DNA of 64,000 bases from Trichormus sp. NMC-1 (GTDB taxonomy: Bacteria > Cyanobacteriota > Cyanobacteriia > Cyanobacteriales > Nostocaceae), in the NCBI RefSeq assembly GCF_001858025.1, contig NZ_LZQD01000004.1, forward strand, positions 81,428 through 145,427. Direction: 5' to 3'. Both the position numbers and the translations under genes were made by a program. Every line of letters starts with the position of its first letter. Position 1 is the stretch's first letter. This document shows positions 19,260 to 29,413 of the stretch, piece after piece. The notes under the pieces were generated by a model. That model saw only the letters and a program-made list of their open reading frames with translations, was not told the origin of the DNA and searched no databases.

Positions 19260-20501
19260 TCACTGACAAATAAGCAATGCCTGAGCCAGTTCCTTAGCAG
19301 TTTGGTAGCGATCGCGTGGCAAAGGTTCCGTAACGCGCTCAATAACTTCTCGGAGTTGAGGAGTAATGGTAGGTACGCTTTTCACATCAAAGCCAAAAGC
19401 TCGTCCCTTTTGACGGAAAAACTTCAAAGGATTTTCGCCAGTGAGCAAAAAAATCAGCGTTGGACCAACAGCATACAAGTCTGATTGTGTCAAGGGTTGT
19501 CCGCGTTCCTGCTCAGGGGCGCAATAACCTTCTGCACCAATCCTTGTCCCTGGTGCGGTTCCAGTTTCCTTTACTGCTCCAAAATCCAACACCACGACAC
19601 GATTGTTAGAACTTCGCACCATTAAATTTGCGGGTTTAATATCACGATGAATAAGTGGTTGCTCTTGGTTATGAAGATATTCTAAGATCTCACAGGTTTG
19701 AATCATCCAAGCGATCGCTTGATGGGGTGTCACCGGGCCATTAGTATATATACGTTTTTCTAAATCTTGTCCATGAATTAATTCCATCGCCAAGTATTTT
19801 TTGCCACCTTCGACAAAGAAGTCGTAATACTTAGGAATTCCCGGATAGTTAAGACATTTAAGAGTGTTGGCTTCCCGTGTAAATAACTCTTGGGCTTTAG
19901 CAATTTTAGCCATATCAGCATTCATTTGCTTTAAAACCAACAATTGCGGTACACCCGTAGTCAAACCAGTAGCATCCCAAGCTAGATAAGTAGTACCCAT
20001 ACCTCCTTGTCCTAGAGTTCTTAACACCTGATAGTGACGAATTCTCTGTTGTACTGAAAGCGGTTCACCGCAGTGAACGCAAAACAGATTATTTGGGGAA
20101 TTCCCTTCGTGGGTGCATCTAGAACTATTGAAAGCAGCGGTGACATTCTGATTTTGATAGCCAGGTAAAGCCTCCGGTTCTCGAATTTCCTGAAGTTGGA
20201 ATTTGAGGATAGGACCCCCCTGCGCCAATTGCAACAGGGAATTATTGGGCAGTATACATTTGTTGATCAGAGTACCATTGAGGAAAGTCCCATTTGTCCC
20301 TTGACTAATTACTTGCCAAGAATCACCCTTCTTCGCAGCACTGATTTGCTTAAGTTCCAGATGATACCGAGAAACTAGACTATCATTTAAAACAACGTGA
20401 TTATCCACCGCCCGACCAATCCGAATCACGGTGGAATTCTCAAAGCACCACTGCTGAAGCGGCGTTTTTTGTTGCCTGTCTAACAGGGTTAGAGTAACCA
20501 C
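19260..20501 (-). CDS. FHA-domain serine/threonine protein kinase
   Basis: 413 residues. Residues about 1-105 are an FHA phosphothreonine-binding domain (IRIGRAVDNHVVLNDSLVSRYHLEL; SQGTNGTFLNG). A small Cys pair follows (CTHEGNSPNNLFCVHCGEPL), likely a zinc ribbon. From about 155 it is a Hanks-type kinase: GQGGMGTTYLAWD, HRDIKPANLMV, DFGAVKE, CAPEQERGQ. It starts 16 bp after the PP2C phosphatase stop codon on the same strand, so kinase and phosphatase form an operon acting as a reversible phosphorylation switch, probably sensed through the FHA domain. No transmembrane segment is seen, so it is a cytosolic kinase. Confidence 0.92.
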   Translation of the reverse strand: MVTLTLLDRQQKTPLQQWCFENSTVIRIGRAVDNHVVLNDSLVSRYHLELKQISAAKKGDSWQVISQGTNGTFLNGTLINKCILPNNSLLQLAQGGPILKFQLQEIREPEALPGYQNQNVTAAFNSSRCTHEGNSPNNLFCVHCGEPLSVQQRIRHYQVLRTLGQGGMGTTYLAWDATGLTTGVPQLLVLKQMNADMAKIAKAQELFTREANTLKCLNYPGIPKYYDFFVEGGKKYLAMELIHGQDLEKRIYTNGPVTPHQAIAWMIQTCEILEYLHNQEQPLIHRDIKPANLMVRSSNNRVVVLDFGAVKETGTAPGTRIGAEGYCAPEQERGQPLTQSDLYAVGPTLIFLLTGENPLKFFRQKGRAFGFDVKSVPTITPQLREVIERVTEPLPRDRYQTAKELAQALLICQ

Positions 20502-20517
20502 ATTGACACTCCCCGCT

Positions 20518-22425
20518 CTATTGAAAACTTTGCTGATTGGGACAAACTTTTAACCGAATCAGTATAGCCGTAATGTTGTCATGGCCATTGTATTCGTTTG
20601 CCAAATCAATTAAGTCGCTCAGACCTAGTTCTAGGTTAACTCCAGAACTAAGTAGCGGTTCTAAGTGAGTTTGGTAGTTGCTCTCCAGTAAATCATTATC
20701 CGATAGACCGTCCGAAGCTAACAGTAAGAGAGTATCTTCATGGATCTCAAAGAACTCCACATCAGGATGGAGCAGATTTTCGTCCCGTGGTCCTAATGCT
20801 TGGGTGAGTTGGTAGGCATCTGGACGGGCGTAAGCTAGACTAGGTTTTACACCTTTGCTAATTTCCCTTTGACCAACTTCGTGATCTTCCGTAACTTGTA
20901 CTAGTCCCCCCTTGCGAGTCAGACGATAGAGACGGCTATCTCCCACATGAGCGACGACTGCCTTAGTGTTCTGCACTAACAACATTACCAGGGTAGTACC
21001 CATGCGCCCAATACCAGAACGAGACTCTTGTTGATTAAGATCGTAAATCTTCTGATTAGCTAAATAAACTGCTTGGTGGATAGTTTCTAGGGTTGGTAAT
21101 TCCGGAGCAACCCAGTTTTCTTGAAAGTATTGTTGCACAGTTTTCACTGCTAACTCACTGGCCACTTCTCCCCCAGCGTGTCCCCCCATTCCATCACAGA
21201 GAATATACAAACCTCTTGCTTGCAAAGTGCGACTTCTGGGTAATTCCAGCTTTTGCAGGTTGGTTTGAATGCCAAAGTAGTCTTCATTATGATTACGTTG
21301 ACGACCTACATCAGTGCGTCCTGTATCTTCTACACTTTTTAACTGCATTGACAGTAGGATTGTCGGTGCATCTTCATTTCTATCATTCATTTCCTCTGCA
21401 TCATGATCTGGAAACATAGTGGATGCAGTGGTATATTGTGCCTCTAGGTCGCTAAAATCTGGGTTTTGGGGTGATTCTAGTTCTGTAGCTATCTCCTCCA
21501 AACGCGATCGCAATTGTGCCAAAGTTTCAATCTTACCGACTTCTAAATCCTCCAACATATGCACAACCGAGCCAATGTGAGTGCGTTGGGATTTTCTACA
21601 TAAAGTTTCCCAAATTCGTCCCAAGGCTTTGATATTTACAGGCTGTGCTGTATTTGGTAAATTACCAGCAGACTCTTCTACATACAAACGTTGTAATCCC
21701 AATCTTTGGTCTTCATCCAAGCGCAAATTCGATAACTCCAACAAACTTTGGCGACAATTCACTGGTTCGAGTACCCCCCACAGTTGAATCATCTCATAAC
21801 ACCAATGTAATATTTGTAACGGATGTGTTGTGTTATCTTGCCACAAATCCAGTAAAACCTGCCAATGGGAACGGTCTTCCAAGAGTAGCACCTGTAGATT
21901 ATCTTGCTCCCAGGCATCATGAATTAGTGGAATCCCTGCTGACATCTCCCTTTGTAAAGCAATATAAGCTTGAGCAAAACTAGGTATTCCACCTACATCC
22001 GCAGATGGCATCATCAACCCCTTTGGCTCATGTTCGAGCATAGCCCCAATGGGTGATATTTGATAGGGTCGGCAATCTAAAACCCTGACTTTGACTTCCA
22101 CATTTGTAGCCATGACTGAAGCATCTGTTAACGGCTCCAACAACTGATAACGCTGCTGTGGGTCTAAAAAAGAGCCTACCGCCAATAGTGAAGGCGAAAA
22201 AGAATTATTCACCCCATCTTCTAAAATTGCAACAGGTGTCTTTTGAGTAATGATTGCCCACCAAACTGTGCCACATTCTGCACCACAGTTAGGACAGATT
22301 TGTGTATTTAAAGCTACTTGAGTACTGCATTGAGGACAGTCCTTATGAATTAGGGAAGTACCACAGTTTTGACAAAATTTATTGTCATTAGGGTTTTCAA
22401 ATTGACAGTGAGGGCAAATCAGCAT
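20518..22425 (-). CDS. PP2C-type protein phosphatase with N-terminal zinc ribbons
   Basis: 635 residues. The N-terminus has two zinc-ribbon motifs (CPHCQFENPNDNKFCQNCG and CPQCSTQVALNTQICPNCG). A middle region of about 300 residues, with no family I can name, follows. From about 370 comes a PP2C domain with its metal-binding aspartates: DVGRQRNHNEDYFG, LYILCDGMGGHAGGEVAS, AHVGDSRLYRL, LLLASDGLSDND, GHDNITAILIRL. Family role: Mn/Mg-dependent dephosphorylation of Ser/Thr. First gene of a two-gene operon with the FHA kinase, its likely antagonist. Confidence 0.92.
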   Translation of the reverse strand: MLICPHCQFENPNDNKFCQNCGTSLIHKDCPQCSTQVALNTQICPNCGAECGTVWWAIITQKTPVAILEDGVNNSFSPSLLAVGSFLDPQQRYQLLEPLTDASVMATNVEVKVRVLDCRPYQISPIGAMLEHEPKGLMMPSADVGGIPSFAQAYIALQREMSAGIPLIHDAWEQDNLQVLLLEDRSHWQVLLDLWQDNTTHPLQILHWCYEMIQLWGVLEPVNCRQSLLELSNLRLDEDQRLGLQRLYVEESAGNLPNTAQPVNIKALGRIWETLCRKSQRTHIGSVVHMLEDLEVGKIETLAQLRSRLEEIATELESPQNPDFSDLEAQYTTASTMFPDHDAEEMNDRNEDAPTILLSMQLKSVEDTGRTDVGRQRNHNEDYFGIQTNLQKLELPRSRTLQARGLYILCDGMGGHAGGEVASELAVKTVQQYFQENWVAPELPTLETIHQAVYLANQKIYDLNQQESRSGIGRMGTTLVMLLVQNTKAVVAHVGDSRLYRLTRKGGLVQVTEDHEVGQREISKGVKPSLAYARPDAYQLTQALGPRDENLLHPDVEFFEIHEDTLLLLASDGLSDNDLLESNYQTHLEPLLSSGVNLELGLSDLIDLANEYNGHDNITAILIRLKVCPNQQSFQ

Positions 22426-22874
22426 AGTGGAAGTTCCTCGATTTTCCTTCTAAAGTGCTGTTAGCCACTAGATCCAAAGTGCCACAATTAGCTGACCCTG
22501 ACTACAGTAGATCTATAAGAGATTGTGGATTCACCAGGGAATATTGGTGGCAGTATATAATTGTAAACTACCCACACTGTCAGCAAGAAGCTAAAGTGTA
22601 GGCTTTCAGTAGCCCTGAACTATCTGTATTGAGACTACGACACAAACAATTCGTTCCGCTAGGCTGGTTTACTTTAGCAGCCCAATAGTAGCAATCTTTT
22701 TTGCTCCGGTTACATCAGCATTATCACTCCATCTTCTTGAGATATAGCAGGAGTCAGGAGTCAGGAGTCAGGAGTAAAACCCTCTTGTAGTGGGAGTTTC
22801 ATTATCAATTGATGTCCTAACCACCCTGTCCACGGCTATAAATGAATCTTACGTTAGATGATCCAGACAGACAG
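22426..22874. other. Intergenic region with AGGAGTC tandem repeat
   Basis: No gene is seen in this gap of about 450 bp. It contains four direct repeats of AGGAGTC at about 22749-22775, a simple repeat common in Nostocales intergenic DNA, and must include the promoter of the phosphatase-kinase operon. Confidence 0.5.
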
Positions 22875-23522
22875 CTAACTTAAGATGTATTTCGCCGACA
22901 GTGATTTTTTCAGGATTTTGATGTCCGCAGGAGTTATTTCGCGCCATTCCCCTAGTTGTAAACCATTGAGTTGTAAGTGAGCAATACTGACCCTGATTAA
23001 TCGTAAAGTCGGAAACCCTACAGCCGCAGTCATGCGCCGCACCTGGCGGTTTTTCCCTTCGGTGAGGGTCATTTCTAGCCAAGCTGTGGGGATATTTTTT
23101 CTAAATCTAATCGGGGGGTGGCGTTCGCTAACAGTAGGTTCTTCAAATAGTAGCCTGACTTCGGCAGGACGAGTCCGATAATCTTGAATTTCCACCCCTG
23201 TGCATAACTTATTGATAGCCTCGGCATCAGGAATATGTTCTACCTGTACCCAGTAGGTGCGTTTATGACCAAAGCGGGGGTTAGAAAGGCGATGCTGTAA
23301 TGGTCCATCATTGGTTAACAACAGTAAACCTTCACTGTCCCAGTCCAAACGTCCCACTGGATAAACATCAGGAACCTGAATATAGTCTTTTAGGGTGCTG
23401 TGTTTAGGAGATTCCTGGGTAAATTGACTCAGAACTCCATAGGGTTTATGAAAAATAATATACTTATGGTCATTGGTTATCCGACTTTGGATTTTGGATT
23501 TTGGATTTTGGATTGATTCCAC
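22875..23522 (-). CDS. rluE: RsuA/RluE-family rRNA pseudouridine synthase
   Basis: 215 residues. [16 protein letters not shown] opens the catalytic domain, [18 protein letters not shown] carries the catalytic aspartate, and [26 protein letters not shown] is the family's C-terminal RNA-binding signature. There is no N-terminal S4 domain, as in RluE (U2457 of 23S rRNA in E. coli); the exact target here is inferred. Odd start: the only in-frame start upstream of the domain is GTG at 23522, and the first 17 residues are encoded by the repeat GGATTTT on the opposite strand (IQNPKSKIQ). The ancestral start codon may have been replaced by the repeat. Confidence 0.83.
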   Translation of the reverse strand: MESIQNPKSKIQSRITNDHKYIIFHKPYGVLSQFTQESPKHSTLKDYIQVPDVYPVGRLDWDSEGLLLLTNDGPLQHRLSNPRFGHKRTYWVQVEHIPDAEAINKLCTGVEIQDYRTRPAEVRLLFEEPTVSERHPPIRFRKNIPTAWLEMTLTEGKNRQVRRMTAAVGFPTLRLIRVSIAHLQLNGLQLGEWREITPADIKILKKSLSAKYILS

Positions 23523-23708
23523 TGATAAATCTGGGGGCTTGTACCATGAAATAATTATTGGTCAAATTTTAACTCCTGCGGGGAGAAAGTTGAGGAATGT
23601 GATTGTGGTTTATGATCATAATAATCCCGCACCAACTCATTGAAAACAAGCGTGGGAAAAATTTCCAAAAGACGAGCTTCAGTTGGTATCCGGTTAAGGT
23701 GGCGTTTA

Positions 23709-25346
23709 ATGAATGATCTCATAACTAAACAAGTTATTTGGAGCAAATTAGCTGGCGGGGTTTTTAGTATAGGTTTATTACCTGCACTGACTGCTTATCC
23801 TGTTTTAGGTGCAGAGCGATTAACCCTTTCTTACGGTATTGTAGAGCGATCTATACCAATTAATTCACTTGAGAAATATGCCAAAACAGGCAAAATAGAT
23901 GATGATTTAGCTGTATATGCTCAGTATGCCGATAAGAAACAACTAACTCAACTGCGGAAAGTTTTACTAACACCTATTCCCTTGAATATAGTAAACGTTT
24001 CACAATTTCTTTATACCTCAATTGGCGAGAAATTATTAGAAAATTTGGGAGAAATTATTCAAACAGACTCTCGTTTATCAGGTTTCTATGCAATTCGAGC
24101 AGCACTGATTTTGGCAGCAGCAGAGCCAAATGATTTTACGCTTTTAAATGTATTACGCAAATTTCCCACAAGCTCAATTTTAATTAATTTAGATCGGAGT
24201 TTGCAAATTGCAGATACATTACAGACTTTAGTCAATCAAACCCAAAATGCAGTAGCAATTATTAACGAACAATCCCAACTAAAATCAACAACATCAAATC
24301 TGAATTCTGGTTTTTTAGCGAATATTAAAAAAAGCAGTAACTTTACTTATAAAAAACAAACTATCATACTTAATGACCAATCTCGGAACCGCACTTTTCC
24401 CGCTGATATCTATCTACCCAATATCTCAAATCCGCGTCCAATCATTGTCATCTCCCACGGACTCGGTTCTGACAGAACCAGCTTTGCTTACTTGGCGGAA
24501 CATCTTGCCAAATCAGGCTTTATAGTTGCTGTTCCAGAGCATCCTGGTAGTAATGCAGAACAATTGCAAGCTCTATTGTCAGGCACAGCACAGACAGTAA
24601 CTAACCCTAGAGAGTTGATTGATAGACCATTAGATGTGAAATATTTGTTAGATGAACTAACTCGTTTATCTGAAAATAACCCAACATTTAAAGGGCGTTT
24701 AAATCTACAACAAATAGGAGTTATCGGACAATCTTTTGGTGGCTACACAGCTTTAGCATTAGCAGGTGCAAAGATTAATTTTCAGCAATTAGACAAAGAT
24801 TGCCCAGATATAAAAAATACACTAAATGTTTCGCTTTTACTTCAATGCTTGGCTATAAATTTACCAAATACAGAATATAATTTATTCGATTCACGAGTTA
24901 AAGCAGTAATTGCAATTAATCCTGTTAATAGCAGTATTATGGGGAAAGCTAGTCTCAGCCAAATTAAAATCCCAGTGATGATTATATCTGGCAGTGGCGA
25001 TACTATTGCTCCAGCTTTGCCAGAACAAATTATACCTTTTACTTGGTTAACAACAGCAAATAAGTACTTAATGCTGATTAACGGTAGTACACACTTTTCT
25101 ACTATTGCAGAATCACCGAATACAGTTTTGCCTGTTCCTACAGAGGTAATCGGTTTAAATCCCGCATTGGCACGTAGCTACGTCAAAGCTTTAAGTTTTC
25201 CTTTCTTCCAAACCTATGTCGCGGAACAACCAAGTTACCTGAGCTACTTGAGTGCAGATTATGTTAATACTATTAGTCAGCAACCGCTACCATTGAGTTT
25301 AGTTCAATCTTTGACCCTAGAGCAACTTCAGGAAGCATTTAAATAA
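23709..25346 (+). CDS. Secreted alpha/beta hydrolase with DUF1400 N-terminal domain
   Basis: 545 residues from ATG 23709 (an upstream in-frame TTG would add a basic, non-conserved stretch). A signal-like hydrophobic segment (LAGGVFSIGLLPALTAYPVLG) is followed by a DUF1400 region (LTLSYGIVERSIPINSLEKYAKTG), common in cyanobacteria. Then comes an alpha/beta hydrolase fold with the HGLGSDR oxyanion region, the nucleophile elbow GQSFGG and a C-terminal His (GSTHFST). Probably a periplasmic lipase, esterase or PAF-acetylhydrolase-like enzyme; the substrate is unknown. An AATTCGT direct repeat follows the stop codon at 25345-25376. Confidence 0.87.
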   Translation: MNDLITKQVIWSKLAGGVFSIGLLPALTAYPVLGAERLTLSYGIVERSIPINSLEKYAKTGKIDDDLAVYAQYADKKQLTQLRKVLLTPIPLNIVNVSQFLYTSIGEKLLENLGEIIQTDSRLSGFYAIRAALILAAAEPNDFTLLNVLRKFPTSSILINLDRSLQIADTLQTLVNQTQNAVAIINEQSQLKSTTSNLNSGFLANIKKSSNFTYKKQTIILNDQSRNRTFPADIYLPNISNPRPIIVISHGLGSDRTSFAYLAEHLAKSGFIVAVPEHPGSNAEQLQALLSGTAQTVTNPRELIDRPLDVKYLLDELTRLSENNPTFKGRLNLQQIGVIGQSFGGYTALALAGAKINFQQLDKDCPDIKNTLNVSLLLQCLAINLPNTEYNLFDSRVKAVIAINPVNSSIMGKASLSQIKIPVMIISGSGDTIAPALPEQIIPFTWLTTANKYLMLINGSTHFSTIAESPNTVLPVPTEVIGLNPALARSYVKALSFPFFQTYVAEQPSYLSYLSADYVNTISQQPLPLSLVQSLTLEQLQEAFK

Positions 25347-25376
25347 TTCGTAATTCGTAATTCGTAATTCGTAATT
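25345..25376. repeat. Four-copy AATTCGT tandem repeat
   Basis: Four contiguous copies of a 7-bp unit directly after the DUF1400 hydrolase stop codon. A simple intergenic repeat of the kind scattered through Nostocales genomes. Confidence 0.8.
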
Positions 25377-25474
25377 AAAAAGAGCGATGCCTGTGGAGAG
25401 CGATCGCACTGTAGTACCATAATATTCAACTAGAATAGATGCAACCGAGTCTTTAACCCACTTACCCAAGTTCT

Positions 25475-26221
25475 ATGACTCTTGCTAAATCTGCTGAATT
25501 AAACATTATTCATCTTCCCGACCACACCGAGTTACCAGAGTCGGATGGAACATTTGTCAAGAACTTTCAAGAACATCCCCAAAGCATTTTACTAACTGAC
25601 TCGATTAACAGCGTATTGGAACAACTACATTCTGATGGACAATATGCGATCGGTCAAGATTGTGGTATTTATTGGCGTTTAGCGGAACCTCCAGAAAAAG
25701 GCGCAGAAGCACCAGATTGGTTTTATGTAGCCAATGTACCACCAATGTTAAACGGTAAATTTCGCCGTTCTTATGTATTGTGGCAGGAATATATAGCACC
25801 TTTAATAGTTTTAGAATTTGTTTCTGGTAATGGTTCAGAGGAGCGAGATAAAACACCAATAACTGGTAAATTTTGGGTATATGAACAAGCGATAAGAGTA
25901 CCGTTTTATGGCATTTATGAGGTACAAAAAGCCAGTATAGAAGTTTATCATCTGGTTGATGGATATTATCAGCTACTACCAGCTAATGAAAGAGGTCATT
26001 ATCCTATTTTACCTTTAGGTGTAGAGTTAGGCATTTGGGAAGGACAGTATAATAATATGCAAGCGCATTGGTTACGTTGGTGGGATATTCAAGGGAATTT
26101 ATTGTTACATAGTGGTGAGAAAACACAGCAATTAACATCTCAATTAGAACAGGAACAGCAAAAAGCCGCACGTTTAGCGGAACGGTTGCGGGAGTTGGGG
26201 GTTAACCCCGATGAGGTTTGA
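25475..26221 (+). CDS. Uma2-family (DUF820) putative endonuclease
   Basis: 248 residues. The central region LIVLEFVSGNGSEERD-TPITGKFWVYEQAIRVPFYGIYE has the Uma2 pattern: a beta strand with Glu, then a Lys/Tyr-containing helix, a PD-(D/E)XK-like restriction fold. The C-terminus is a coiled coil (LTSQLEQEQQKAARLAERLRELG), usual in this very abundant cyanobacterial family. Function is unknown; nuclease activity is inferred from the fold. It stands alone and is followed by palindromic repeat copy 3. Confidence 0.85.
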   Translation: MTLAKSAELNIIHLPDHTELPESDGTFVKNFQEHPQSILLTDSINSVLEQLHSDGQYAIGQDCGIYWRLAEPPEKGAEAPDWFYVANVPPMLNGKFRRSYVLWQEYIAPLIVLEFVSGNGSEERDKTPITGKFWVYEQAIRVPFYGIYEVQKASIEVYHLVDGYYQLLPANERGHYPILPLGVELGIWEGQYNNMQAHWLRWWDIQGNLLLHSGEKTQQLTSQLEQEQQKAARLAERLRELGVNPDEV

Positions 26222-26262
26222 TTAAAACATCTCCAAAAATTCAATAAGCATATCATCCAGAA

Positions 26263-26312
26263 CCCTTGTAGAGACGTTCCATGGAACGTCTCTACATTTT
26301 TTATCGGAGATG
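26263..26312 (+). repeat. Dispersed palindromic element, copy 3
   Basis: Core palindrome at 26267-26296 identical to copies 1 and 2 (half-site TGTAGAGACGTTCCA). It is preceded by ACCCT and followed by a T-run and CGGAGATGTCT, the right flank of the family. The T-run after the right arm could act as a terminator for the Uma2 gene. Confidence 0.85.
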
Positions 26313-26407
26313 TCTGTATAAATAGGTAAAATAAACCATTTCTACAAAACCCAAAAATCTTAGCTAAGACTCTTGTATATTTAGAAAATAGGGTTTATGA
26401 TATTTCC

Positions 26408-27046
26408 ATGAACCTTAATCAAGGTCTTTGGAAAAAAATGTCAAAAATTATATACGATGTCATCCAACGCTTTGAGGTTGAAAACGGTGTTCCTCGTTTG
26501 GTTTCGACTAATATTCAGGTAATTGAAGGTGGGGAAGATTTGTTATCTTTAGCTATCAGTATGTTAGCTAAACTAGGTTTTTATGAGAAGTTTGAAGAGA
26601 AGCGAACATCTCAATATATAGGTTATCGGTTGAAAAATCCTGGTAAGGGTGCTAAACGTTATCAGTTGGTTTTGTCGCAGAGAAAAGATGGTCTATATGT
26701 CTCTTTACCTCGTGATGTTTGGGAACCATTTTTACTATACTTAAATATCACATATTATGCTTGTAGATATCCTTTTTTAGATAAATATTGGGTTTTACCA
26801 AGTAATTCAGAGCTTTTTTTAGAAGAAATAGTTGATGAAGGATTCTGGACTAACGAACAAGTAGTTGGTTGCTTCGAGACGATAGTTGATTATGAACCTC
26901 CATCTGGTTTTGAGGAAAGAGGAATATGGTTACATCTAGAAGATGATCAGCTTTTTCCATATACATGGCAAGCTAAAATTAAATTAGGAGAAATTTTAGA
27001 AGAATTCATTACCCACTTTGCAAAAATCTTAATGGAGAAAAATTAA
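26408..27046 (+). CDS. Hypothetical protein, first gene of a two-gene operon
   Basis: 212 residues, mixed alpha/beta, no signal peptide or membrane helix, and I do not recognize the family. Aromatic-rich patches (ITYYACRYPFLDKYWVLPS, GIWLHLEDDQLFPYTWQAK) suggest a folded globular protein. An alternative start is ATG 26438, which would drop ten residues; no clear ribosome site decides. The stop overlaps the next start as TAATG, indicating translational coupling with the DUF2726-like nuclease, so the two products probably work together. Confidence 0.65.
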   Translation: MNLNQGLWKKMSKIIYDVIQRFEVENGVPRLVSTNIQVIEGGEDLLSLAISMLAKLGFYEKFEEKRTSQYIGYRLKNPGKGAKRYQLVLSQRKDGLYVSLPRDVWEPFLLYLNITYYACRYPFLDKYWVLPSNSELFLEEIVDEGFWTNEQVVGCFETIVDYEPPSGFEERGIWLHLEDDQLFPYTWQAKIKLGEILEEFITHFAKILMEKN

Positions 27047-27519
27047 TGTCTGTAAAACCAAAAAGACTGATTAATCCTTACGAAGAAAGAATGCTAGAGT
27101 TTCTGCAAACCTGCATAGATGATAATTATAAAATTCATACCCAAGTTAGCTTATGTTCATTTTGCGAATTAGATAAAGGTCTTGATATAGAACTCAGAAA
27201 ATTTTTCTTTAGTTCCAGTGTAGACGCTCTCATCACAAACAATAATTATCAACCTTCCTTAGTCGTAGAATTTCAATCTACATATCATGATTCTCATGAC
27301 GCAAGAGAACGCGACAATAAAAAATTACATTTACTCACATTAGCAGGAGTTCCCTTACTTTATTCAAGAATTAAAGACTTTGGCTTATTACATCTTTACT
27401 CGCAAAATGAAGAAGTAATATTTAACTTATTTACAGGTGAAAAACGAGAAAATGCCAAAGCATTAATTAGAAACTATTGCGAACCATCTAATTTGGCTAA
27501 TGTTCTTGCCATAGTTTAG
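27046..27519 (+). CDS. DUF2726-like putative PD-(D/E)XK nuclease
   Basis: 157 residues. The pattern SVDALITNNNYQPSLVVEFQSTYH, then ARERDNKKLHLLTLAGVPLLY, matches DUF2726: an Asp, then Glu in a beta strand, a conserved HD-type segment, then Lys and a final strand. This is a restriction-endonuclease-like fold found alone or attached to DNA-processing enzymes. Its start codon overlaps the stop of the preceding unknown gene by one base. Nuclease activity and a defence or repair role are inference. Confidence 0.7.
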   Translation: MSVKPKRLINPYEERMLEFLQTCIDDNYKIHTQVSLCSFCELDKGLDIELRKFFFSSSVDALITNNNYQPSLVVEFQSTYHDSHDARERDNKKLHLLTLAGVPLLYSRIKDFGLLHLYSQNEEVIFNLFTGEKRENAKALIRNYCEPSNLANVLAIV

Positions 27520-27654
27520 TAAATAATACATCTTCTTTGCGCTCTTACTTTGCGCCTTTGCGTCTTTGCGTGAAAAAAATATTTATCTAAATTCCGAAAC
27601 TACAGATTAAACGCCCCTCCGCCAACCACAACGAAAATGCTACAATCTAGACCA

Positions 27655-29127
<1,473 letters not shown>

Positions 29128-29140
29128 GTATTAAACAACA

Positions 29141-29173
29141 AGATCCCCGACTTCTTTAAGAAGTCGGGGATCT
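29141..29173 (+). terminator. Hairpin after thiC
   Basis: Perfect 14-bp stem AGATCCCCGACTTC / GAAGTCGGGGATCT with loop TTTAA, 13 bp after the thiC stop. No T-run follows (TAAAACC), so it may be a 3' stabilizing or dispersed palindrome rather than a classical intrinsic terminator. Confidence 0.65.
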
Positions 29174-29227
29174 AAAACCTAGTACATCAATCCCAATCTT
29201 TATATTGAAATTAAACTCTAAAAATCC

Positions 29228-29407
29228 ATGAGTGAACCGATTAAATGGACTGCTGAAGCTGAAGCTAAACTCAAGGATATTCCTTTTTTTGTTCGTCCTT
29301 TTGCCCGTAAGAAGATTGAAAATTATGCTCAAGAGAATAGCATATCTTTAATAACTCTGGAAATTTATGAACAGGTTAAACAACAATTCAATAAAAAATT
29401 TGACTAA
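29228..29407 (+). CDS. PCP_red-domain mini-protein
   Basis: 59 residues: starts MSEPIKWTAEAEAKLKDIPFF and continues VRPFARKKIENYAQENSI. This matches the small PCP_red domain that forms the C-terminus of light-independent protochlorophyllide reductase subunit B and also occurs as free mini-proteins in cyanobacteria. Function of the free form is unknown; a link with tetrapyrrole or Fe-S proteins is only by homology. It starts 100 bp after thiC and ends 6 bp before the DUF4351 gene, so it may be co-transcribed with that gene. Confidence 0.8.
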   Translation: MSEPIKWTAEAEAKLKDIPFFVRPFARKKIENYAQENSISLITLEIYEQVKQQFNKKFD

Positions 29408-29413
29408 CATATA

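Noticed and set aside
23640-23708. TTG start upstream of the DUF1400 hydrolase
   Set aside because: Adds a basic non-signal stretch; ATG 23709 precedes a normal signal peptide.
29141-29173. A confident intrinsic terminator after thiC
   Set aside because: No T-run follows the hairpin, so termination is possible but not certain; listed with lower confidence.
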